Shown piece after piece: positions 43,343 through 52,958 of a stretch of 64,000 nt of DNA (position 1 is the first letter of the stretch; each line of letters starts with the position of its first letter). The translations under genes were made by a program, and so were the position numbers. This DNA is from Pedobacter nutrimenti (lineage in GTDB: Bacteria; Bacteroidota; Bacteroidia; Sphingobacteriales; Sphingobacteriaceae), in assembly GCF_003208655.1 (NCBI RefSeq), contig NZ_QKLU01000007.1, forward strand, positions 248,001-312,000, written 5' to 3'. The notes under the pieces are model-generated. The model was not told the DNA's origin and did no database searches. It saw only the letters and a program-made list of their open reading frames with translations.

Positions 43343-44032
43343 ATGATAGAACTAAAAAATATAGAAAAATACTACGCAAATAAAGGAGTAAAGAGTTATA
43401 TCCTGCGTCATGTGAGCACAGAGATCAAAGCAGGCGAATTCGTCAGTATTATGGGGCCTTCCGGTGCAGGTAAGTCCACTTTACTGAATATCCTGGGTAT
43501 GCTCGAAGAACCTACTTATGGTGAATACCAGTTTATGGGAGAGGACATCACTTCCCTGAACGAGCGTAAAAGGATAGATTTATATCGTAATCATATCGGT
43601 TTTGTGTTTCAAGCTTATCATCTTATTGATGAGATGACTGTTGCTGAAAATATTGAAGCGCCTTTGTTGTATAAAAAAATTGGAGGATCTGAACGTAAAA
43701 GCAGGGTGGCAGATGTTTTGGACAGGTTTAACATGGTTGCCAAAAAAGATCTTTTTCCAAACCAGCTTTCCGGTGGCCAGCAACAGCTGGTTGGAATTGC
43801 AAGGGCACTGGTTGCCCAACCCAGCATTATTCTTGCAGATGAACCTACCGGAAACCTGCAATCGGCCCAGGCCCTTCAGATCATGGAACTTTTTAAGAAA
43901 CTGAATGAGGAAGAGGGGATTACGATTGTGCAGGTTACTCATTCAGAGGTGAATGCGGGCTATGGTTCCCGGATTTTGCATTTACTTGATGGGGTGATTA
44001 AAGAAGACCTGAAAGTCAACCAGACGGTGTAA
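43343..44032 (+). CDS. ABC transporter ATPase (MacB/LolD type), second unit
   Basis: A 229-residue ATPase: Walker [11 protein letters not shown]-loop [10 protein letters not shown], signature [15 protein letters not shown] and Walker [13 protein letters not shown]. The D-loop Asp of the usual NLDS is Gln (NLQS), and the Arg expected after the signature QQQ is Leu. It is encoded 30 bp upstream of the matching permease and has no adaptor of its own. Probably works with permease 44063. Confidence 0.92.
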   Translation: MIELKNIEKYYANKGVKSYILRHVSTEIKAGEFVSIMGPSGAGKSTLLNILGMLEEPTYGEYQFMGEDITSLNERKRIDLYRNHIGFVFQAYHLIDEMTVAENIEAPLLYKKIGGSERKSRVADVLDRFNMVAKKDLFPNQLSGGQQQLVGIARALVAQPSIILADEPTGNLQSAQALQIMELFKKLNEEEGITIVQVTHSEVNAGYGSRILHLLDGVIKEDLKVNQTV

Positions 44033-44062
44033 GTTTTTTATATGCTGTAAAGGATTTACTTG

Positions 44063-46465
44063 ATGTTCAGGATCAATTTTAAAATTGCCTTGCGTAATTT
44101 GTTAAAGAACAAAGCCTTTGCTGCAATAAATGTTATCGGATTGGCATTGGGACTCTGCTCTTTTGTTCTTTTGCTATTGTATATCCAGTTTGAAAAAAGC
44201 TATGATCGTTGGGATCCGGAACTTGAGCAGGTTTATCAAGTCCGTGAAAAACATCATTTTGGTAGCCGAGATAACAAGGCAGACTGGCAAATTACTAATG
44301 ATTCCAGGGTTGCCGCACTCCTTAAAAAGGATATACCACAGTTTAAATATACAACCAGAATTAAAGGTGCACATGATTGCTCCGTTAGAACAACCAGTGC
44401 CGAGCCTGTAAGCATGAGTGGGTTCCGGTACTCGGATTCCAATTTTTTTAAAGTCTTTCCTTATAAATTTCTTTTGGGTGATCGAACAACGGCATTTAGC
44501 AATCTAAATTCTGTTGTTTTAAAAGAACACACAGCCTTAAAGCTATTTGGCACATCAGAAGTTCTCGGAAAAGATTTAAAGATATTGGGTTATGTGGGGG
44601 ACAAAGGAGTTGTTTATAAAGTAACAGGGGTTGTTGAAGATCCTGTATGTCCTGAAAGTGTTGATTTTGGGGCTATTGTTTATGATGGGGCACAGAATCA
44701 GGATCCTGAAAATCTGGGAAGAACGAGTTACTGTGAGGTGTATGTGCTTTCGGAAAAAGGAATAGACCTTGGACTGCTCAATCTAACGATCCATAAGAGC
44801 TATTTAAACTTCAAAAAATCATTTCCTGACTTTGATCCTAAAGTAAATGAGAAAATAAAGGACCATGGTTTGAAAATTTTACCAATAGGAGAAGTTCATG
44901 CAAATCCCCCATTTAAAGAAGGATGGGTAGACCAGATTAAATCTGTGGGGGCTTTATCTCTATTTCTACTAGTGGTTTCGATTATTAATTTTGTAAATCT
45001 TGCCACTGCAAAATCTGTACAAAGGGCTAAGGAAGTTGGCGTAAAAAAAGTCCTTGGGGCCAGTCGAAAATCCCTTACCTGGCAATTTCTCATTGAAGCT
45101 GCTTTCCTGAGTTTTGCAGCCTTGTTTTTAAGTATCGTATTTGTAGAATTGCTTTTGCCTTTTTTTAACAGTCATTTTGATCTGGAACTTAGCCTTTGGC
45201 ATAACCGGGAAATCTTTATGATCGGCTTAGAGCTTTTAGCTATACTGGTCATTGTAACGATAATGGCAGGGATTTATCCTGCATTGGTTTTGTCTTCTTA
45301 CCGGCCGGTGGAAGTCCTGAAAGGAAGTTACACAGGAAGTTTTAAAGGGAGCAAACTAAGATACGGACTTGTTATTGTTCAATTTGTGATTACGGTAACT
45401 TTTATGATTTGTATGGGGATTATGATGCAGCAAGGACACTTTATTCACCATAAAAATCTGGGCTTTGACCGGGGAAGGTTGATCAATTTACCGCTCAACT
45501 ATAATGAAACTTTTGCGCAAAGACTTAAAAAAATACCTGGGGTGCAATATGTAGGGACAACAACCCAGGTAATGGGAAATGTTTTTAATGTTGATGAAGA
45601 GGGTAAGTACAAACAACAGATCATACATCTGAATATGGTTACTGTGAGTATGGAAACTTTAGCTGCCCTGGGCGTTCAGTTAAAAACTGGCAGGCTTTTT
45701 TCCAGGGAATATCAGCAGGATACTCTAAATTCAGTAGTCTTGAATGAATCTGCAGCAAAACTATTTGGCGGAAATTGCATAGGAGAGCAGTATTCCAAAA
45801 AAAGCTGGGATAATAAAGAATATAGATTCAAGATTATCGGGGTAATCAGAGACTACCACAATCAGGGATTTGATAAAACAGTCTTGCCAACTGTGTATAA
45901 AGTTACGCAGCAGGGAGGCTCAGCAAGTACGAACAATTTACTTGTCCGTCTCAATGTTTCTGACATGCGCCTGGTTATTAAACAAATTGAAAAGGAATGG
46001 CGTATCCTTTACCCGGACAATCAAATGACTTATGTTTCTGTAGAGGATGTGTTTAAAAAAGAATTAAAAACAAATGATGCGTTTATAGAAATGATTGCAT
46101 GTTTTAGTTTTGTTTCTGTATTCATCTCCTTAATGGGGTTGTTTGCGTTATCTGCGTTTGTAATTAGCGGAAAAACAAAAGAACTTGCCATTAGAAAAGT
46201 TCTTGGAGCTTCTAATATTCAGATCTTGAATTTGCTTAGCCGTTCCTTTTTATATCTGGTATTTGCAGCAAATCTGGTCGGCTGGCCCCTTGCTTATATT
46301 TTTGCATCACAGTGGTTGAGTGGTTTTGCCTACCGGGTTGATATTACTGCTGGACCATTTTTCATTACGGCAGGAGGGTCTCTATTGATCGCTTTATTAA
46401 CAGTGGGCAGCCAGGCTGGAAAAGCAGCTGTAAGTAATCCGGTCAAAGCACTTAAATATGAATAG
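44063..46465 (+). CDS. FtsX/MacB-type ABC permease of the second unit
   Basis: An 800-residue permease starting MFRINFKIALRNLLKNKAFAAINVIGL (44060 is TTG, so the ATG at 44063 is preferred). FtsX motifs: VNLATAKSVQRAKEVGVKKVLGASR and SGKTKELAIRKVLGASNIQILNLL. It ends NPVKALKYE. It shares the whole architecture with the four paralogs at 29.8-39.4 kb but is more distant. Its long periplasmic domain is specific. Confidence 0.92.
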   Translation: MFRINFKIALRNLLKNKAFAAINVIGLALGLCSFVLLLLYIQFEKSYDRWDPELEQVYQVREKHHFGSRDNKADWQITNDSRVAALLKKDIPQFKYTTRIKGAHDCSVRTTSAEPVSMSGFRYSDSNFFKVFPYKFLLGDRTTAFSNLNSVVLKEHTALKLFGTSEVLGKDLKILGYVGDKGVVYKVTGVVEDPVCPESVDFGAIVYDGAQNQDPENLGRTSYCEVYVLSEKGIDLGLLNLTIHKSYLNFKKSFPDFDPKVNEKIKDHGLKILPIGEVHANPPFKEGWVDQIKSVGALSLFLLVVSIINFVNLATAKSVQRAKEVGVKKVLGASRKSLTWQFLIEAAFLSFAALFLSIVFVELLLPFFNSHFDLELSLWHNREIFMIGLELLAILVIVTIMAGIYPALVLSSYRPVEVLKGSYTGSFKGSKLRYGLVIVQFVITVTFMICMGIMMQQGHFIHHKNLGFDRGRLINLPLNYNETFAQRLKKIPGVQYVGTTTQVMGNVFNVDEEGKYKQQIIHLNMVTVSMETLAALGVQLKTGRLFSREYQQDTLNSVVLNESAAKLFGGNCIGEQYSKKSWDNKEYRFKIIGVIRDYHNQGFDKTVLPTVYKVTQQGGSASTNNLLVRLNVSDMRLVIKQIEKEWRILYPDNQMTYVSVEDVFKKELKTNDAFIEMIACFSFVSVFISLMGLFALSAFVISGKTKELAIRKVLGASNIQILNLLSRSFLYLVFAANLVGWPLAYIFASQWLSGFAYRVDITAGPFFITAGGSLLIALLTVGSQAGKAAVSNPVKALKYE

Positions 46466-46492
46466 CCTGGCCTGAAATAAGTGCCGGTTCTT

Positions 46493-46500
46493 TATCTTTG
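46493..46500 (+). promoter_or_regulatory. Minus-7 promoter box immediately before the binding-protein-like gene
   Basis: TATCTTTG fits TAnnTTTG exactly and ends 4 bp before the ATG at 46505, so the mRNA would be leaderless or nearly so. It argues against the in-frame GTG at 46481 as start. Confidence 0.55.
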
Positions 46501-46504
46501 TGAG

Positions 46505-47302
46505 ATGCAAAGGACTTTTACCGATCAGCTGGGCAGAACCATTTTGCTGAACTGGCCACCAAAACGGATCATTTCATTGGTGCCTTCTCAAACCGAATTG
46601 TTGTTTGATCTGGGATTGGACAAAGAAGTTATAGGGATTACCAAGTTTTGTATCCACCCTGATCATCAGTTTAAAACCAAACAGAAAATTGGAGGGACAA
46701 AAAAACTGAATATAGAGTTGATCCGTGAGTTAAAACCGGATTTGCTGATCGGGAACAAGGAAGAAAATGAGCGGGAACAACTGGAGCTGCTGATGAAGGA
46801 ATACCCGGTATGGATGAGTGATATTTATGATTTGGAAGATGCGCAAAAAACCATACTACAAATTGGCGAACTGGTGGACCGGGAACCGGAGGCAGCTTAT
46901 TTGAACCATTTGATTCAAGCAGGTTTTAGAGACCTTCAAAGTTTGGCATTACAGCATAAACTCGATAAAAAAGTGGCTTATCTGATCTGGCGTGAGCCCT
47001 GGATGTTTGCCGGTAAGAATACCTTTATCAATCATATTCTGTCTTTAAATGGTTTGCAGAATGTGGTTCAGGAAAAACGCTATCCGGTCATCGCACTCGA
47101 TTCCATTTCTGAGTTAAAACCGGATCTTATTTTACTCTCTTCTGAACCTTATCCTTTTAAAGAGAAACATATTCAGGAGATACAGACATTTATACCTGAA
47201 GCAAAGATTATGCTGGTAGATGGTGAGATGTTTTCCTGGTATGGCAGCAGGTTAGTTAAGGCGGTTCAATATTTTTTTCAACTTCAAAAGGAGTTGTATT
47301 AA
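46505..47302 (+). CDS. Periplasmic-binding-protein-like (Fe-siderophore/cobalamin type) protein without signal peptide
   Basis: A 265-residue protein of the helical-backbone metal-receptor superfamily (BtuF/FhuD-like, PF01497). RIISLVPSQTELLFDLGL near the start, IGGTKKLNIELIRELKPDLLI in the middle, and SISELKPDLILLSSEPYPF near the end form the two lobes. It starts MQRTFTDQLGRT with no export signal, so unlike true binding proteins it may stay cytoplasmic or be attached otherwise. No permease or ATPase lies next to it. Confidence 0.8.
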   Translation: MQRTFTDQLGRTILLNWPPKRIISLVPSQTELLFDLGLDKEVIGITKFCIHPDHQFKTKQKIGGTKKLNIELIRELKPDLLIGNKEENEREQLELLMKEYPVWMSDIYDLEDAQKTILQIGELVDREPEAAYLNHLIQAGFRDLQSLALQHKLDKKVAYLIWREPWMFAGKNTFINHILSLNGLQNVVQEKRYPVIALDSISELKPDLILLSSEPYPFKEKHIQEIQTFIPEAKIMLVDGEMFSWYGSRLVKAVQYFFQLQKELY

Positions 47303-47316
47303 ACTGCCTGTTTTGG

Positions 47317-47324
47317 TAAATTTG
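47317..47324 (+). promoter_or_regulatory. Minus-7 promoter box of the DUF1572 gene
   Basis: TAAATTTG fits TAnnTTTG, with a TTG 20 bp upstream (47294-47296) as minus-33 element. The ATG follows at 47344. Confidence 0.6.
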
Positions 47325-47343
47325 ACTAAACAAAACAAAAGCC

Positions 47344-47916
47344 ATGAAAAATAATTATCTGGAAAGTGTCCGCAAACAATTTGAATATTACAAATTGCTT
47401 GGCGATAAAGCAATGGCTCAGGTTCCGCAGGAGAAGCTGACCTGGCAATTTAACCAGGAAAGCAACAGCATTGCCCTTATTGTAAAACACCTGAGTGGTA
47501 ATATGTTGTCAAGATGGACTGATTTTCTGGATAGCGACGGAGAAAAGGAATGGCGTAACCGGGATGAGGAATTTGAAGGGCCCCAAACCGGAAAAGAAGA
47601 ATTGTTGTACAGCTGGGAGAAAGGATGGACTTGTTTATTTAATGCCCTGGAAAGCCTGAATGAACAGGACCTGGACAAACTGGTGTATATTAGGAATATG
47701 GGGCATACCGTAACCGAGGCGATTAACCGGCAGCTGGCACATTATCCATATCATGTTGGTCAGATTGTATTCCTCGCTAAAATGCTTTGCACAACAGACT
47801 GGGTTTCTCTTTCCATACCCAGAGGGAATTCCAAAGATTATAATACAGAGAAATTCAGTAAAGCCAAACACACAGCGCATTTTACCGAGGAACTGATCCG
47901 GCAAAAAAAGGTTTAG
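47344..47916 (+). CDS. DUF1572 (DinB-fold) protein
   Basis: A 190-residue protein of the DUF1572 branch of the DinB/YfiT four-helix metal-binding superfamily. Metal-binding His positions appear in LIVKHLSGNMLSRW and in LAHYPYHVGQIVFLAK. Members include glutathione- and bacillithiol-transferase-like enzymes, but function is not established. It overlaps by four bases with the convergent OmpA-family lipoprotein gene. Confidence 0.8.
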   Translation: MKNNYLESVRKQFEYYKLLGDKAMAQVPQEKLTWQFNQESNSIALIVKHLSGNMLSRWTDFLDSDGEKEWRNRDEEFEGPQTGKEELLYSWEKGWTCLFNALESLNEQDLDKLVYIRNMGHTVTEAINRQLAHYPYHVGQIVFLAKMLCTTDWVSLSIPRGNSKDYNTEKFSKAKHTAHFTEELIRQKKV

Positions 47917-48443
47917 TTGCTTTTAAGTAAGGTGACTTCTACTCTTCTGTTTTTTAACCTTCCTTCTTTTGTTTTGTTGTCTGCTATGGGTCTGGTATCA
48001 CCTAAACCTGAGGTTTTAATTCTTTGTGCATCAATTCCAAGCTTAACTAGCTGGGTTTTTACCGATACGGCCCGTTTTTCTGATAGCCACTGATTGTATT
48101 CTGCTGTGCCGGTCTTATCAGAGTGACCTTCTATCAGAATTTGACGGTTATTTTCTTTTTCCTGGATAACCTTTGCCAGATCTGTGATCTTCTTTTTTGA
48201 GTCTTCATTCAGAATAGAGGAATTGGTTGGAAAAAGGATTTCTGAACTGAACGTAAATTTAATTCCGGCTTCGGTACGTTCTACCTCCTGTTGAGGCATG
48301 TCTTTTTTTATTTTATCAATTTCTGCATCCCTAATACTTGTTTCTACTGGAGTGCTGGGCTTCTGAATAAGATTTTTCTTTGTTTTACACGAAAGGGTAA
48401 GTGCAAGAAGGGAAGCGGCAATTAAAGTGGTTTTATAGCTCAT
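47913..48443 (-). CDS. OmpA-family lipoprotein
   Basis: A 176-residue outer-membrane lipoprotein (lipobox ALTLSC at residues 14-19) with a C-terminal OmpA-like peptidoglycan-binding domain (ILIEGHSDKTGTAEYNQWLSEKRA, then RIKTSGLGDTRPIADNKTKEGRLKNRRV). It probably anchors the outer membrane to the wall. The start codon lies 110 bp from the divergent lipoprotein gene. Confidence 0.9.
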   Translation of the reverse strand: MSYKTTLIAASLLALTLSCKTKKNLIQKPSTPVETSIRDAEIDKIKKDMPQQEVERTEAGIKFTFSSEILFPTNSSILNEDSKKKITDLAKVIQEKENNRQILIEGHSDKTGTAEYNQWLSEKRAVSVKTQLVKLGIDAQRIKTSGLGDTRPIADNKTKEGRLKNRRVEVTLLKSN

Positions 48444-48514
48444 CTGATCAAATTTGAATAAGACCTAAATATAGGTATTATTAGGTGGTGTACTGCTCAT
48501 TTCTATTATTCTTT

Positions 48515-48522
48515 TACCTTTG
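48515..48522 (+). promoter_or_regulatory. Minus-7 promoter box of the lipoprotein gene
   Basis: TACCTTTG fits TAnnTTTG exactly, 31 bp upstream of the ATG at 48554. Confidence 0.5.
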
Positions 48523-48553
48523 CGGCAATTTTAGAACCATTTAATACTTAGAT

Positions 48554-49627
48554 ATGCAATCGAAAACGCTACTTGTTTTTATGATGATCCTGCTGTTTTT
48601 TACAGCCTGCAAAAAAGACGAAACCAAAGAAGAAACAATCAGCCCTAAAGGACCTTATGCAGGTGGCGTATTGTTGCTCAGCAACAGCAGTAAGGAGGTT
48701 GATGGGCCATCTGAACTCTCTTTTATCGATGAACAGGGAAAGTTGAGTACCAATGTTTTTTCAAAAGAAAATAAAGACCAGGTGTTGTCACCCTCAGCAA
48801 TGAGCATCACTCATTTTAACAACCGTTATTACATTACTTCTTCCCAGGGGCCAAATCATTTAACGGTTATAGATGACCAGAGTCTGAAACTGGATTATAA
48901 CGTTACCCAGTCGGGCATTTCCGGCCTGACCTATTTTACAACCACGGATGGTAAAACAGGTTACGCAAATGTGACCAACCGTAAAAAACCAGGTTTGTAC
49001 CCGGTTGATCTGCTGGCTAAAAATGTTTCGGGAACAATGGTTACTGATACCAAAGATATCGCACTGGTACCTGTAAATAAAGTAGACAACAGCATTGTCA
49101 CTGGTGCAGGGAAAAGACTGGTTAAAATTGATAACAACGTAGTGAAAGTACTATATACTTATAAAGAGAATGTCTCTGGTGTGGTTAAAACAGCCAATAA
49201 AGTGGTATGGGTTGGTGTACAGGGTTTCAGTAATAAATCTAAATTCATAAAACTGGATCAAAATTTTAAAGCTGTTGACTCCGTTGAACTGGATAATACT
49301 TATAAACTGCCAGCAAATGGAATTCTGACAGCCTCTGGCCAGGATGAGTATATTTATTGGCAAGAGACTTCCACCGGAGTGACCTGCAGATTTAATACGA
49401 TGACCAAAACAGCAGAGAAGTTTATCGATCATGCAGGTGCCGGCATTATTTTCGCTACGGCCTGGAAAGTAAATCCAAAAAATGGAGAGCTCTATATTGC
49501 AGACAGCCCGGGACTATTTATGGGAGAAATGGCCAGTAGTCTGTTTATTTTTGACCAAAAGGGAAAGTTAAAAAAGGAAATTAAAAATGCGGGCTATGGA
49601 ATTATAGATATTCTTTTTACGCAATAA
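48554..49627 (+). CDS. Lipoprotein with a DUF5074-type beta-propeller-like fold
   Basis: A 357-residue lipoprotein (lipobox FFTAC, Cys at about 19) with repeated propeller-like blades, such as ITHFNNRYYITSSQGPNHLTVIDD and TAWKVNPKNGELYIADSPG. Such proteins occur near surface uptake systems in Bacteroidetes, but nothing of that sort is adjacent here. Followed by a long bidirectional terminator. Function unknown. Confidence 0.75.
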   Translation: MQSKTLLVFMMILLFFTACKKDETKEETISPKGPYAGGVLLLSNSSKEVDGPSELSFIDEQGKLSTNVFSKENKDQVLSPSAMSITHFNNRYYITSSQGPNHLTVIDDQSLKLDYNVTQSGISGLTYFTTTDGKTGYANVTNRKKPGLYPVDLLAKNVSGTMVTDTKDIALVPVNKVDNSIVTGAGKRLVKIDNNVVKVLYTYKENVSGVVKTANKVVWVGVQGFSNKSKFIKLDQNFKAVDSVELDNTYKLPANGILTASGQDEYIYWQETSTGVTCRFNTMTKTAEKFIDHAGAGIIFATAWKVNPKNGELYIADSPGLFMGEMASSLFIFDQKGKLKKEIKNAGYGIIDILFTQ

Positions 49628-49642
49628 GCAACAAAAATGATC

Positions 49643-49682
49643 AAAGAAAAGGCCCGTTAATTACAACGGGCCTTTTCTTTTT
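49643..49682. terminator. Bidirectional intrinsic terminator
   Basis: A perfect 16-pair stem (49643-49658 with 49665-49680, loop AATTAC) with A-run on the left side and T-run on the right. It serves both convergent genes (48554 and 49688). Confidence 0.9.
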
Positions 49683-49687
49683 ATTTG

Positions 49688-52171
49688 TTATTTGAGTTCT
49701 GCAAGTGCTGCGTCTATATAAGCCAGGCTGACAGGATCAGATTGCTTCTTTTGTCTGAGCTGTCCCAGAAAATTACTGACAAAAGTGTTGGCGCCATAGG
49801 TTTTGTATTTGATGCCTATTGCTTTGACCACATCGACTCCTTTTTTAACTTCATTCAGGTCATTTACCCTACCCAGTAGGGCCATATAGGCTGGAATCAG
49901 CTGTACTTGGTCCTGAGTATCGAGGGTTGAAAATTTTTCACTAATGAAAGGAAGTTCTTTTTCTGAACCATATTTCGAATAAACATTTACCATAGCCGTT
50001 GTAAGGGCTTTTCTGTTGTCTTTTTCCAGTTTTTTTGCTGCGGTCATTGCCTCTTCCGGATTTTGAAGGGAAATTGCAGTAAGTGACGCACCTTGTACGG
50101 CATAAGACTTATCATCCAATCCTTTTCTGAACAAGGTAAGGTCGGCGGGATTGGCGAGCGAAGACATCGCAGTAATGGCTTGGGCCTGTACTAAGGTATT
50201 CGGATCGGAAACCGCCATTTTTTGAATAAGCGGCAAGGCATTTTGGGCCAGTGCAGCATTGCTCAGGTCTATCGCTTCAATGGCTTCTATTCTTAACCCA
50301 TAATATTTGTCGTTTAAGGCAGCAAGAAGAATTTTTGAAGCATCTGTTTCCGTTTTGTTTTTGGCTGCAGCAATGATTGCTTCAAGCCGGTCTGCATAAA
50401 GAGGGGCATGCTGATATTGGAAAACAAATTCACTTAAAGGCTTGTTGTCCGTTTTGATGGCCAGTAAAACTTTATCTGCATCTACATTAACCAGATCGGG
50501 TTTTGAGCTCGAGGGAAAACTGAAAGATTGTTCTGCGTTGACAAGGGTGATTTGATATCGCTTTTTCGTGTTACCTGTGTAAATGTCAACCGCCATTGGT
50601 AAACGGAAGTGATGCCCTTTCTGTAATTGCTTAATCGTTACTTTTTCTGTTTTGGCATTTTCATCCCAGGCGTAATCTATACTCAGTTCTGGATGTCCAG
50701 CGTTAAAATACCACTGGTTGAAAAACCAGTTAAGATCTTGTCCACTGGCTTCTTCCATTGCCAGTCGGAGCTGATGGGCTTCACCATTTTTTAAGGCATT
50801 TTGTTTCAGGTAAATGTTTAAGCCTTTGAAAAATACCTTGTCGCCAAGATAATTACGCATCATATTGAGAATGCGTCCTCCCTTCTGATAGGACACCAGA
50901 TCAAAGACTTCTTCTTTATCTGCGTAATGAAAACGGACCAGATTTTTTAAAGCGTCGGGTTTAGATCCAAGATAGCTGTCCATATCCTTGTAATTATGTG
51001 CGTCTCCCTGGTCCTTTCCATATTGATGTTCTGCCCACAAAACTTCGCTGTAATTCGCAAATGACTCGTTAACGGTCAGGTTACTCCAGCTTTCGGCAGT
51101 CACATAATCTCCAAACCACTGATGGAAAAGTTCATGAGCGATGGTGCTTTCAGCCTGTCCGTAATAGTCATCAAGCATTTCTTTTTGAGTGCGCTGTACA
51201 TATTCTCCGTGCAGGGTAGCTGTGGTATTTTCCATGGCACCGCTGACGTAATCGCGAACAACGATCTGGCTATATTTGTTCCATGGAAAGTCTACGCCCA
51301 ATATGCCTGAATAGAAATCAATCATTTTTGGGGTCAGCCCAAATATTTGTTTTGCATAGGGCGCATAGTCAGGTTCAAGGTAATAGTTGACCTCTTTGTC
51401 TTTCCATTTATCTTTGTAAATTCTGAAATCGCCAACTGCCATCATAAACAGATAAGGAGAATGAGGAAGTTCCATTTTCCAGGTATCTGTACGGGTCCCA
51501 TTTGTGTTTTTGAGCTGGTTGACGAGTTTACCATTGGACAGGGTAACATACTTTGCGGGAACAGTCATACTAATTTCAGCAGTCGTTTTCTGATTCGGTT
51601 TGTCAATAGTAGGAAACCAAGCCGAGGAAGCTTCTGTTTCCCCTTGTGTCCATATTTGTACGGGTTTACCTTTAACGGTGCTATCGGGATTGATAAAATA
51701 CAGACCTTTAGCGTCGGTAATGGCGGCGCTTCCCTTTGCTTTCAGTTCATTTGGTTTCGCGGTATATTCGATAAAAATGGTGTAGGGATCACCTGGCTGA
51801 AAACTTTTTCCAAGCTGGATTTTAAGCTGGTCTTCTGTATAGCTATATTTTAATTTCTGAAGATCTTTTCCGTTTTGAATGGCTACCGTTTTGATGTCCA
51901 TTCCCTTTGCGTCCAAGGTTAAAGAGTCTGTAGCATAAGCATATGGTTTGAGTGTAAGCCATTCTTTCCCGTAAAGATATCTTTTAGTGTAATCGAACCT
52001 CACATCCAGTTTTGTATGAATAAGTGCATTGATTTTGGTGGCAGAGGCACGGTAAATTGATTTTGCCTGTGTTTGTCCAGTTGTATTGCTTTCTGTTTGG
52101 GCATGAAGTGTCTGAATAGCCAAAACCAAAGCCAGGCAGGCATAAGATGATTTTCTGAAAATTTCTTTCAT
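49688..52171 (-). CDS. M1-family zinc aminopeptidase
   Basis: An 827-residue exported aminopeptidase with signal peptide (LALVLAIQTLHAQ). The exopeptidase motif is GAMEN (SGAMENTTATL) and the zinc site is H346-E347-x-x-H350 with E369 (HELFHQWFGDYVTAESWSNLTVNESF). The C-terminal quarter is made of HEAT-like repeats (LVQAQAITAMSS, SYAVQGASLTAI). It removes N-terminal residues from peptides in the periplasm. Gene ends at the bidirectional terminator. Confidence 0.93.
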   Translation of the reverse strand: MKEIFRKSSYACLALVLAIQTLHAQTESNTTGQTQAKSIYRASATKINALIHTKLDVRFDYTKRYLYGKEWLTLKPYAYATDSLTLDAKGMDIKTVAIQNGKDLQKLKYSYTEDQLKIQLGKSFQPGDPYTIFIEYTAKPNELKAKGSAAITDAKGLYFINPDSTVKGKPVQIWTQGETEASSAWFPTIDKPNQKTTAEISMTVPAKYVTLSNGKLVNQLKNTNGTRTDTWKMELPHSPYLFMMAVGDFRIYKDKWKDKEVNYYLEPDYAPYAKQIFGLTPKMIDFYSGILGVDFPWNKYSQIVVRDYVSGAMENTTATLHGEYVQRTQKEMLDDYYGQAESTIAHELFHQWFGDYVTAESWSNLTVNESFANYSEVLWAEHQYGKDQGDAHNYKDMDSYLGSKPDALKNLVRFHYADKEEVFDLVSYQKGGRILNMMRNYLGDKVFFKGLNIYLKQNALKNGEAHQLRLAMEEASGQDLNWFFNQWYFNAGHPELSIDYAWDENAKTEKVTIKQLQKGHHFRLPMAVDIYTGNTKKRYQITLVNAEQSFSFPSSSKPDLVNVDADKVLLAIKTDNKPLSEFVFQYQHAPLYADRLEAIIAAAKNKTETDASKILLAALNDKYYGLRIEAIEAIDLSNAALAQNALPLIQKMAVSDPNTLVQAQAITAMSSLANPADLTLFRKGLDDKSYAVQGASLTAISLQNPEEAMTAAKKLEKDNRKALTTAMVNVYSKYGSEKELPFISEKFSTLDTQDQVQLIPAYMALLGRVNDLNEVKKGVDVVKAIGIKYKTYGANTFVSNFLGQLRQKKQSDPVSLAYIDAALAELK

Positions 52172-52344
52172 TGGATATATTGTTTTTACTCAAAAATTCA
52201 AGCGTTATTTAAAAGAACTCCACTCTGAGGCATTTATTATGCAGAAATGGGTTAATACCACTTGAAGTCTTTTCTGATTTTTTCCCTAAAATAAGGGTTA
52301 GAAGCAGATAGAAAGAAATTATTTATCTGAAATTAATTTTGATC

Positions 52345-52827
52345 CTAAAGATTTTTGAGCATCCAGATGGTACAGGCATGATGGCCGGAATTACCCATTG
52401 CCTGAGGGAGGTGTTCAAATCCTGCTTTAAGATATAAGTCAACCGCTTTTTCCAGCTGGGGGAAAGATTCCAGGTAGAGTTTATTGTAGCCGGATTTTAT
52501 AGCCGCTTGAAAACAGGTTTCAAGTAATTTTCTGCCAAGGCCTTTACCTCTTGCTGCTTCGGAAAGATAAAGTTTTACAAGTTCTGCGCAGCCCTGGGGT
52601 AAACCTTCGGTAGGGAAAATGCCACACCCACCCAATAGAATGTCATCTTCTTCAGCCACAAAATAGCTCGCGCCCTTAGTTTTAAAAAGCTCATAGAGCC
52701 GATCCGTTGTCGGATCCGAATAAACTGTGCCAATTTTAGGGACGTTAAATTCATTCAGCGAAGAACGGATGATCCTGGCCAGGGCTGCATTGTCTTTTTC
52801 GGTGATGCTTCTGATGATAGAGGACAT
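52345..52827 (-). CDS. GNAT-family N-acetyltransferase
   Basis: A 160-residue enzyme with the acetyl-CoA pocket motif EAARGKGLGRKLLETCF (motif A, RGKGLG) and a following YLKAGFEHLP in motif B. Substrate unknown. Divergent from the degenerate DinB gene, with a perfect 8-4-8 palindrome between. Confidence 0.88.
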   Translation of the reverse strand: MSSIIRSITEKDNAALARIIRSSLNEFNVPKIGTVYSDPTTDRLYELFKTKGASYFVAEEDDILLGGCGIFPTEGLPQGCAELVKLYLSEAARGKGLGRKLLETCFQAAIKSGYNKLYLESFPQLEKAVDLYLKAGFEHLPQAMGNSGHHACTIWMLKNL

Positions 52828-52848
52828 AAAATTTTAGTTTTTACAATT

Positions 52849-52868
52849 ATATGTAGTCTGCTACATAT
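52849..52868. promoter_or_regulatory. 8-4-8 palindrome in a divergent promoter region
   Basis: ATATGTAG-TCTG-CTACATAT is a perfect inverted repeat, 21 bp from the GNAT start and 90 bp from the DinB-like start. Likely an operator for an unknown dimeric regulator. Confidence 0.5.
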
Positions 52869-52958
52869 TGCCAAATTATTTTATTTTTTTGTTTCTTTTC
52901 AGACTGACATAAGGTTGTCAGTGGGACTTGTTTACTTCGTTCTGTAATCCCTGAACAT

